Assembly (NCBI GenBank): GCA_035509915.1
Contig: DATKIB010000059.1
Location: 1 to 11,021 of the forward strand
Length of the DNA stretch: 11,021 bases
Direction of reading: 5' to 3'
From: Bog-564 sp035509915
GTDB lineage: Bacteria > Actinomycetota > Acidimicrobiia > Acidimicrobiales > UBA8190
The notes beneath the pieces were generated by a model. The model was not told the origin of the DNA. It ran no database searches and saw only the letters and a program-made list of their open reading frames with translations. This document shows, in pieces, positions 6,505 through 11,021 of the stretch. Numbering within the stretch: position 1 is the stretch's first letter; every line of letters starts with the position of its first letter. Both the position numbers and the translations under genes were made by a program.

Positions 6505-7479
6505 ATGGGCGTGCCGGCGCACGAGACCACCACGCGCCATCTCGCCGCGGCCTACCCGTTCGCCGCGGAGCCCGGGCTCGGCGACGACGGGGTGCTCGTC
6601 GGGCGGGACCTGCTCGGCGGCGCTCACTTCTACGACCCGTTTCGTCTGTATCGATCGGGCTCTCTGACCAACCCGAACATGGTCGTGTTCGGCCAGATCG
6701 GAAGGGGCAAGAGCGCGTTCGTGAAGACCTACCTCTGGCGGCAGGCGGTGTTCGGCCGCAGGGCGTGGGTCGTGGACCCCAAGGGCGAGTACGCGCCGCT
6801 CGCGAAGGCGTGGGGGACCGAGCCGCTGTCGCTGCGACCGGGGGGCACTCTCAGGCTCAACCCCCTCGACGCCCCGGCCTCGGTCGGAGACGAGGAACCG
6901 CAAGAGGTCACCCGGCGGCGCGCAGAGCTGCTCACTTCTCTCGCAGCAGCGAGCCTCGGCCGCCCGCTGTTGCCCACCGAGCGCGCAGCCGTGGAGCTGG
7001 CGGTGTCCGAAGTTACCGAGGACAGCGCAGGGGCGCACGAAACCGACGGTGCTTCACGGGGCGCGCCGGCGCCGACACTTCCCGAGGTGGTGGAGGCGCT
7101 GCTGCAGCCGAGCGCCGGCGCCGCACGAGCGCTTCGTACCTCTGTGGCGGAGCTCGCCGCCGACAGCAGAAACGTGGCGCTAGAGCTGCGCAGGCTGGTG
7201 TCCGGCGACCTGCGCGGCATGTTCGACGGGCCGACCTCACCCGGGGTCGGCTTGGGCGGCCCGCTCGTGGTGCTCGACCTCTCCGCCGTGTACCACTCGG
7301 CTGCGCTCGGGGTGCTCATGACGTGCGCCACCGCGTGGTTGCAGGCTGGGCTTTCAGGCGCACATAGCGCTCGTCGACTCACCGACTCGCCGAGCACCGG
7401 CGAGGGCACCATCCTCGTGGTCGACGAGGCTTGGGCGATCCTCGCCAAGGAGAGGATTCAGCTAGACTACTGCTCATGA
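6505..7479 (+). CDS. VirB4-like conjugation ATPase, truncated at its 3' end by insertion
   Basis: ATPase that energises substrate and pilus handling in the mating channel. The N-terminus (TRHLAAAYPFAAEPGLG, GRDLLGGAHFYDPFRLYRSG, LTNPNMVVFGQ) is typical of the ATP-binding protein that follows SCO6880-like genes. Walker A is GQIGRGKS (63-70), then WVVDPKGEY (88-96); Walker B is ILVVDEAW (303-310, Asp307, Glu308). The frame then ends after AILAKERIQLDYCS at residue 324. The family continues for roughly 130-150 further residues with the RLSDL-type sensor region and arginine-containing motifs, which are absent, so the protein should be inactive. The stop TGA (7477-7479) lies inside the start codon region of the serine recombinase, marking the junction with inserted DNA. 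ATG 6505 follows an in-frame stop at 6496-6498; no clear Shine-Dalgarno precedes it, and GTG 6511 is an alternative. Confidence 0.88.
   Translation: MGVPAHETTTRHLAAAYPFAAEPGLGDDGVLVGRDLLGGAHFYDPFRLYRSGSLTNPNMVVFGQIGRGKSAFVKTYLWRQAVFGRRAWVVDPKGEYAPLAKAWGTEPLSLRPGGTLRLNPLDAPASVGDEEPQEVTRRRAELLTSLAAASLGRPLLPTERAAVELAVSEVTEDSAGAHETDGASRGAPAPTLPEVVEALLQPSAGAARALRTSVAELAADSRNVALELRRLVSGDLRGMFDGPTSPGVGLGGPLVVLDLSAVYHSAALGVLMTCATAWLQAGLSGAHSARRLTDSPSTGEGTILVVDEAWAILAKERIQLDYCS
7463..7468 (+). promoter_or_regulatory. -10-like box for a leaderless recombinase transcript
   Basis: TAGACT ends 7 nt before ATG 7476, the spacing expected when transcription starts at the A of the start codon. No Shine-Dalgarno lies at a usable distance (AAGGAGAGG ends 20 nt away). 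Leaderless transcripts with a TANNNT box are common in actinobacteria. No convincing -35 is seen. Confidence 0.35.
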
Positions 7480-8867
7480 GGGTGGCGGTGTACGCACGAA
7501 TCTCTGATGACAGCGAGGGCAGGGGATTGGGCGTTGCTCGACAAGAGCAGGACGCTAAGACCATCGCCGATCTACGCGGTTGGGATGTTGTCCAGACGTA
7601 CGTGGACAACGACGTGAGTGCATTCAACACAAAGGTCTTCCGGCACGAGTTTGAGCGGATGCTCGATGACCTCGCCGCTGGCACCGTGGACGGCTGTGTT
7701 GTGTACGACCTGGACCGCTTCGCCCGACAGCCCGCGGACCTAGAGCGCGCGATCAAGATCTTCGACGGCAGACCGGGGATGGCGTTTGCAACGGTCCAGG
7801 GCGACATCGATCTCTCATCGCCGGACGGCCGGACGATGGCACGAGTCTTGGTCGCATTCGCAAACAAGAGTTCGATGGACACCTCTCGCCGTGCGAAGCG
7901 AAAGCATCTCGAGCTTGCTCAGCAAGGAGCCCTGGTCGGCACTGGCCGTGTATTTGGCTATCAGGATGATCGAGTCACCCTAAAAGAGGATGAAGCCGAA
8001 CTCATTCGGCAAGCGGCAAAGGACATCATCTCGGGCGTCGCCCTCCACGCGATTGCTCGACGCTGGAACGAGCAGGGAATCAAGACGCCATACGGGAACA
8101 TCTGGCGACAAGCGCCTCTTCGCCAGATGATGATCTCTCCTCGACTTGCTGGTTACAGGGTCCACCGAAAAGCCATTGCGCTCGATGCAGACGGCAACCC
8201 CGTTATGGCTCAGCGGCCACCTATCTTGGATGTCGAAGTTTGGGAGGCGGTGTGCGCAACCATCCGAGATCGCTCGAGACCGGATAAACACGTCCACCCA
8301 GGGGGCAGGAAACGACTCCTTGCTGGCATTGTCCGCTGCGGACGCTGCGGGACCCCGATGACCTCTGACAAAGACCGTCGGCGCAACATCCATACGTATG
8401 TGTGCAAATCAGCGACCACTAACGGCGGATGCGGAAAAGTCGCAGTATCGGGTGAGCGGGTCGACGAACTCATTACCGATCTCGTCCTGACGTACGTTTC
8501 GACTCGGGAGGTTCCGATTAAGACCGATGATTGGCTCGGGGAGGAGGAGCTCGCGGGGACGACGGCTCGTATTTCGGATTTGATGGCAGCATTTGCGTCA
8601 GGCCAACTTTCGAAGGAGGTCGTCTTCCCGTCGGTGCAAAAGCTCGAGGACCGCGCTGCGGTCCTTCAGGCGGAGCGATCGGCCTGGCTGCGAGAACGAA
8701 CTGCCGAGGCTGCTCGACCTACGAATATTCCTGAGCTGTGGCCAGGGCTGGACGTCGATCAACGACGAGCAGTTATCGAGTCTGTGCTAGCAGCCGCGGT
8801 AATCAAACCCGCCGCCGTCAAGGGTGGACGCTTTTCGCCGGACCGAGTCGACGTCGTCTGGCGATAG
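7476..8867 (+). CDS. Large serine recombinase (phage/ICE-type integrase)
   Basis: Site-specific recombinase of 463 residues that cuts both DNA strands through a phosphoserine link and joins attP to attB. The resolvase domain spans about 1-150: catalytic Ser10 in VYARISDD, ARQEQD (21-26), and YDLDRFAR (77-84) with the active-site arginines Arg81 and Arg84. A helix resembling the long E helix follows (TMARVLVAFANKSSMDTSRRAKR). The 'recombinase' DNA-binding domain covers about 155-265 (GYRVHRKAI region). A zinc ribbon is formed by Cys288, Cys291, Cys310 and Cys319, and a coiled-coil-like segment lies at about 355-412. Length and order fit the large serine integrases of actinophages and actinobacterial integrative elements. 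ATG 7476 is chosen because MRVAVYARIS is the conserved N-terminus; its A is immediately followed by the virB4 stop. Codon use is less GC-biased than in the upstream operon, consistent with recent arrival. Confidence 0.92.
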   Translation: MRVAVYARISDDSEGRGLGVARQEQDAKTIADLRGWDVVQTYVDNDVSAFNTKVFRHEFERMLDDLAAGTVDGCVVYDLDRFARQPADLERAIKIFDGRPGMAFATVQGDIDLSSPDGRTMARVLVAFANKSSMDTSRRAKRKHLELAQQGALVGTGRVFGYQDDRVTLKEDEAELIRQAAKDIISGVALHAIARRWNEQGIKTPYGNIWRQAPLRQMMISPRLAGYRVHRKAIALDADGNPVMAQRPPILDVEVWEAVCATIRDRSRPDKHVHPGGRKRLLAGIVRCGRCGTPMTSDKDRRRNIHTYVCKSATTNGGCGKVAVSGERVDELITDLVLTYVSTREVPIKTDDWLGEEELAGTTARISDLMAAFASGQLSKEVVFPSVQKLEDRAAVLQAERSAWLRERTAEAARPTNIPELWPGLDVDQRRAVIESVLAAAVIKPAAVKGGRFSPDRVDVVWR

Positions 8868-9262
8868 ACGAGGTTGGCGATCTGTCGCCAACGATCCTCG
8901 GTCATCGTTGGCGCTGACTTCAACTGGGCTTCGACCCAAAGTTCGGCCTCAGTGCTGGGGCGACTCGTCGCCAGAACACTCCTGTCCGATTCGGCTACGG
9001 CTTCCCCAACGCTCCTGCTCGTCGCCTTCTTGCTACGAGCCGGGAGGCGTAGCTCGACGATTGCCGCGCAGCCTGGCTTGTCAGAATCACCGCGGTCATA
9101 CGGATTCAGCGGATCGTCGACCAGCCGGATGGCTTTGGCTCGCTCCGACGGCTCTGGGCTTGGCTGATCGGCAGAGAATTCTCCTTCCAACTCCGCGGCA
9201 TCGAGGCCCCGGTTGGGACCGCGGAGTTTGACTTCATCGCGATCACACGCATACGGGGACAT
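8759..9262 (-). CDS. Hypothetical protein, convergent with the recombinase
   Basis: A 167-residue minus-strand protein of unknown function. Its recognisable part is STEAELWVEAQLKSAPTMTE followed by DRWRQIANLVYRQ (about residues 105-135). This resembles a short C-terminal segment (W-V-x-x-Q-x-x-x-A-P-x-x-T/S-x-x-R/Q-W-x-x-I) that I know from small proteins near integrases in actinobacterial prophages and integrative elements. The N-terminal part is polar and low in recognisable structure. The gene overlaps the recombinase 3' end tail-to-tail by 109 bp; the last 30 or so residues are therefore antisense to the recombinase and may be a read-through extension. ATG 9262 has GGAG 5 nt upstream; ATG 9340 would add 26 residues and begins 8 nt from a GTCACC motif. 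Whether this is a real gene is moderately supported only. Confidence 0.5.
   Translation of the reverse strand: MSPYACDRDEVKLRGPNRGLDAAELEGEFSADQPSPEPSERAKAIRLVDDPLNPYDRGDSDKPGCAAIVELRLPARSKKATSRSVGEAVAESDRSVLATSRPSTEAELWVEAQLKSAPTMTEDRWRQIANLVYRQTTSTRSGEKRPPLTAAGLITAAASTDSITARR
8873..8892. terminator. Perfect 8-bp hairpin after the recombinase stop
   Basis: GTTGGCGA (8873-8880) and TCGCCAAC (8885-8892) form a perfect 8-bp stem with the 4-base loop TCTG, starting 5 nt after the recombinase stop codon. Position and stability fit a terminator of the recombinase mRNA, although no T tract follows. It also lies inside the minus-strand hypothetical gene. Confidence 0.4.
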
Positions 9263-9590
9263 CGACGCTCCGTGCCTCAAAACAGGACCACTTGCCCTGC
9301 TGTGGTCCATCGTCCCGATGGACATCACCCTGAAAGTCATCCGGCCTTGTCACCCCCCTCGTGATCGGCGGAAGTGCGCACTGTCACCCTTGGACTGGGA
9401 TTGTCACCTCCGAGCGACACGAGACGTCACCCCGGTTTGCCGTCGCACCGGCAATTCAGGATCACGGCTTCGAAGAGAACCACAGACGTGTGCTGCTTAC
9501 GGTGTGCGACTTCGGGTATAGCGCCAAGCATGAGGCTGACAAGGTCGGGAGCCAACGACTTGCCAGCTCGCCACACAACAGGGAGGACCT
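9263..9590. other. Intergenic region with four forward GTCACC copies
   Basis: No convincing gene is seen in these 328 bp between the divergent hypothetical gene and the ribbon-helix-helix gene. It holds GTCACC at 9349, 9383, 9403 and 9426, all in the same orientation, plus degenerate forms ATCACC (9324) and GTCATC (9336) at 12-13 bp steps ahead of the first perfect copy. Promoters for both flanking genes must lie here; I could not single out a convincing -35/-10 pair. Confidence 0.45.
9583..9586 (+). promoter_or_regulatory. Ribosome-binding site of the ribbon-helix-helix gene
   Basis: GAGG within AGGGAGGACCT lies 4-6 nt before ATG 9591 and supports this start for the small DNA-binding protein. 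Confidence 0.6.
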
Positions 9591-9824
9591 ATGGCCAACA
9601 CGACAAGGCGGCGTTCGCCGGCCGGTCGTGGACCCGAGGGCGGAGTCGGTCCAAGCCTCGAGGGAAAGTCCTGGGAGCAGCGCCACATTCGGGTGACCTT
9701 CTGGCTCGACCGGACCCTGCGCGAAGAAGTCCGTGCGGCGGCCAAGACGCGGGCGTTGAGCATCACCCAGTTCATCGCCCAGGCACTGCGACGCGCCGTC
9801 GACGATACGAAGCAACGCCGCTAA
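9591..9824 (+). CDS. Ribbon-helix-helix (Arc/CopG/ParG-type) DNA-binding protein
   Basis: A 77-residue basic protein. After a flexible, Arg/Gly-rich N-terminal tail (1-30) comes a canonical ribbon-helix-helix unit: strand RHIRVTFWLD (31-40), helix A TLREEVRAAAKTRAL (42-56), turn S-I and helix B TQFIAQALRRAVDDT (59-73). Such proteins dimerise through the strand, which enters the DNA major groove and reads short tandem sites. Known members act as plasmid copy-number or partition regulators (CopG, ParG), antitoxins, or oriT accessory proteins. No toxin, ParA ATPase or relaxase gene is adjacent in the window, so the role remains open. The unstructured N-terminal tail resembles that of ParG-like proteins. 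A cluster of GTCACC hexamers flanks the gene on both sides and one lies inside it, suggesting its own operators. Start and end are well defined by the ribosome-binding site and the TAA stop. Confidence 0.8.
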   Translation: MANTTRRRSPAGRGPEGGVGPSLEGKSWEQRHIRVTFWLDRTLREEVRAAAKTRALSITQFIAQALRRAVDDTKQRR

Positions 9825-10236
9825 CTGAAGCAACGATCTTGGGTGCTCTTCGGCGGTGGGCATCCCATCTCGAACGTCACCCCGAGTCGGGTTCTGGAAC
9901 CATTTGCCGGGTGACGGTTGGCATGGCGCCAAGGCGGCCGGTTGCGCACAATGTGCCGTTGACCTGCGAAGGTGACGTTCCAGACGGTGTCACCCTCCAA
10001 CAACGACTCCCCAGGAGAACCAGAGGAGACCCGGACGACCGATGGCGCGTGGTTTGGCGACCCAGCGGCGAACCTGCCGGAAGAAATCTCCGCAGAATCC
10101 CTCCACGGGCGGCGGGGGGTGACGGTCGGGGTGACATTGTCCGCGCACCCTCTTCTTGTGGGCCGACCGTTCTTCGACAGACCGGCGCGTCTTCGGGCCT
10201 CCGCCGCCCGAGCAAGCCCGAGAAAGGAGAGGAGGG
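9825..10236. other. 412-bp noncoding stretch rich in GTCACC/GGTGAC
   Basis: No frame here looks like a protein of a known family and the long open frames are GC-driven. The stretch contains GTCACC-type hexamers at 9876, 9910, 9971, 9989, 10118, 10130 and the first bases of 10236. Copies 9971 and 9989 form an inverted pair separated by 12 bp; copies 10118 and 10130 form a direct pair at 12 bp. A weak hairpin (9841-9846 with 9860-9865) could end the ribbon-helix-helix transcript. The lipoprotein promoter should lie in the right part. Confidence 0.45.
10225..10235 (+). promoter_or_regulatory. Ribosome-binding site deciding the GTG start at 10237
   Basis: AGGAGAGGAGG precedes GTG 10237, with AGGAG (10225-10229) at a 7-nt spacing. 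The later in-frame ATG 10273 has no comparable site, so the lipoprotein probably starts at the GTG, which itself forms part of a GGTGAC motif. Confidence 0.6.
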
Positions 10237-10872
10237 GTGACGGCAACGGTGACAGGGGCCACGGCCAGGTTGATGAGGTCGGCCGCCGTCCTAACCGTTG
10301 CCGTCATGGCCATCGTTCTGGCCGGATGTTCGTCGGACCCTGCTCCGCACGCGAGAACATCGACTTCGGTCACTCGGACCACACGATCGACGTCGACGAC
10401 CACCACGACGACATCGAGCTCGGCAAGCGCAACACAGACTGCAGTCCTCAACGCATGGGAGTCCGCCGAGCAAACCCTCTACGGCTATCTCCAAGGCCCC
10501 TGGCAGCAGGATCGGTCCGATCTGGTCGCCGGTGAGACCAGTGCCGACCTCTGGCCGAAGCTCGCCGCTTACTTCGCCAACCCGGCGCTTCAATCAGAAG
10601 ACGAGTTCCTCGTCGGGGTGAAGATGGGTCAGCTGAACGGACCAACCACCTACAACCTCGGCCATCCGACGGTGTCCGCCGTTTCGCCTACCTCCGCGAC
10701 GGTCACGGGCTGCATCTATGACACGGGCACCACTTCTGCCTCGGGCAAGCCAGGTCCGGCCACGCTCGATGGTGGAGGAGCTGGTGGATACAACGGCACC
10801 TGGAATCTTGAGCTCCTAAATGGTTCATGGAAAATCGTCAGCTTCAAAACGTCGTCGGTTCCAAAGTGCTGA
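10237..10872 (+). CDS. Lipoprotein with Thr/Ser linker and NTF2-like-looking domain
   Basis: A 211-residue predicted lipoprotein. The signal peptide ends in a lipobox VLAGC with Cys31 as the modified residue (Cys19 if counted from the internal Met13). A Thr/Ser-rich linker (about 34-64) would span the cell-wall layer. The C-terminal part (about 66-211) starts with an amphipathic helix (AVLNAWESAEQTLYGYL) and ends in paired strands (GTWNLELLNGSWKIVSFKTS), the layout of small NTF2-like extracytoplasmic domains. Cys residues in TGCIYD and at the C-terminus could form a disulfide. NTF2-like folds occur in VirB8/TcpC-type conjugation proteins, and small lipoproteins are common in actinobacterial conjugation clusters, but no direct motif proves that role here. 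It overlaps the next gene by 7 bp, so the two are one operon. GTG 10237 is preferred because of its strong ribosome-binding site. Confidence 0.75.
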   Translation: MTATVTGATARLMRSAAVLTVAVMAIVLAGCSSDPAPHARTSTSVTRTTRSTSTTTTTTSSSASATQTAVLNAWESAEQTLYGYLQGPWQQDRSDLVAGETSADLWPKLAAYFANPALQSEDEFLVGVKMGQLNGPTTYNLGHPTVSAVSPTSATVTGCIYDTGTTSASGKPGPATLDGGGAGGYNGTWNLELLNGSWKIVSFKTSSVPKC

Positions 10873-11021
10873 GGAAGTCACTCCTGTTGATCGTCAGCGC
10901 GCTCGCGTCGACGGTTGTCGCTCTCGTCGTGACGCCAGGGATTGCCTTTGCAGGGACGGGGACGGGCGGTGGGTCGGGTGGTTGCACCGACTCAGGCCAG
11001 ACCGTGACGTGCGGAGCCGGT
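10866..11021 (+). CDS. Secreted protein, N-terminal part (3' end outside window)
   Basis: The first 52 residues of a protein that runs off the window. MLRKSLLLIVSALASTVVAL and the following VVTPGIAFA form a Sec signal peptide with a likely cleavage after AFA (residue 29). The mature part begins GTGTGGGSGG and then CTDSGQTVTC, a Gly-rich lead and a C-x8-C pair. Secreted Gly-rich proteins with such a Cys pair follow lipoprotein genes in some actinobacterial conjugation clusters (often mis-named 'ATP/GTP-binding protein'); I recognise the pattern but cannot prove membership from 52 residues. GTG 10866 overlaps the lipoprotein stop (GTGCTGA), implying translational coupling; no separate Shine-Dalgarno is evident. 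Confidence 0.65.
   Translation, partial: MLRKSLLLIVSALASTVVALVVTPGIAFAGTGTGGGSGGCTDSGQTVTCGAG

Larger units (their letters stand above)
9349..10253. repeat. Cluster of 13 GTCACC/GGTGAC hexamers
   Basis: GTCACC occurs forward at 9349, 9383, 9403, 9426, 9876 and 9989, and reversed (GGTGAC) at 9692, 9910, 9971, 10118, 10130, 10236 and 10248. Most copies read Y-GTCACC-C. Forward copies dominate on the left and reversed copies on the right of the ribbon-helix-helix gene. Two tandem pairs (10118/10130 and 10236/10248) have the same 12-bp period and share GGTGACGG-N4-GGTGACA. At about 65% GC fewer than one copy would be expected in 900 bp; by eye there are roughly eight in the preceding 9.3 kb. Confidence 0.6.
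7449..11021 (+). mobile_element. Second mobile element inserted in virB4 (left end; right end beyond window)
   Basis: The virB4-like frame is lost a few codons after Walker B and a large serine recombinase starts at 7476, the usual layout of a serine-integrase element next to its attL. The exact crossover cannot be fixed without the empty site; it should lie between about 7440 and 7475. Downstream sequence has visibly more A/T and carries accessory-type genes. The 3' part of virB4 does not reappear by 11021, so at least 3.5 kb is inserted, unless the remainder was deleted. Confidence 0.6.

Noticed and set aside
8824..9231. Plus-strand frames opposite the minus-strand hypothetical gene
   Set aside because: Composition is Arg/Pro/Ser-rich without any known pattern; the minus-strand frame carries the only recognisable segment.
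8868..10236. Searched for the missing 3' part of virB4 after the recombinase
   Set aside because: No frame shows the expected segments after Walker B (such as an RLSDL-type motif), so attR is not inside the window.
9374..10240. Open frame of 288 codons on the plus strand through the ribbon-helix-helix gene and the repeat region
   Set aside because: It has Arg/Pro/Gly/His-rich composition typical of a GC-driven shadow frame, overlaps the well-supported regulator gene in another frame, and has no recognisable domain.
9349..10253. GTCACC repeats as a CRISPR array
   Set aside because: The repeats are only six to nine bases long, occur in both orientations and have irregular spacing; no cas gene is present.
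9972..10535. Possible plus-strand gene starting GTG 9972
   Set aside because: The second half is out of frame with the lipoprotein and becomes Arg-rich; the GTG start is simply part of a GGTGAC motif and no ribosome-binding site precedes it.

Overview
The window is high-GC DNA of actinobacterial type. A SenX3-RegX3 two-component pair lies beside serS, and an actinobacterial-style conjugation (type IV secretion) operon follows it. The exact genus cannot be read from the sequence; an acidimicrobial or other non-model actinobacterium would fit. The DNA divides into a chromosomal core part, a conjugative-element part and a second inserted element.

Region 1 (1-2892) is core chromosome. It holds the 3' two thirds of serS (+), then on the opposite strand regX3 and senX3, which are 2 bp apart and form one operon transcribed leftward. 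serS and regX3 converge over a 66-bp gap that contains a hairpin.

Region 2 (2893-7479) begins with an unusually A/T-rich intergenic stretch. It carries four TGAAA-like units phased at exactly 10 bp and a good sigma70-type promoter (TTGAAA-N17-TATTGT) pointing right. The promoter drives a four-gene conjugation operon: a small two-TM DUF6112-like protein, a TrbL/VirB6-like polytopic membrane protein, an SCO6880-family protein, and a VirB4-like ATPase. The ATPase is cut off a few residues after its Walker B motif.

Region 3 (about 7450-11021) is a second mobile element that interrupts virB4. Its first gene is a large serine recombinase whose ATG overlaps the stop codon of the truncated ATPase; base usage becomes visibly less GC-rich here. 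Next come a tail-to-tail hypothetical gene on the minus strand, a small ribbon-helix-helix DNA-binding protein, a lipoprotein with a Thr/Ser-rich linker, and the start of a secreted protein that runs off the window. The missing 3' end of virB4 is not in the window, so the right border of the insertion lies beyond 11021.

Two regulatory patterns are not explained by the genes. One is the 10-bp phased array between senX3 and the conjugation operon, which could couple conjugation to the SenX3-RegX3 (phosphate-type) system. The other is a dense cluster of 13 GTCACC/GGTGAC hexamers between 9349 and 10253. It surrounds the ribbon-helix-helix gene and sits close to the starts of three genes, as expected for an operator, partition or transfer site of that protein. 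Both functional readings are inference.
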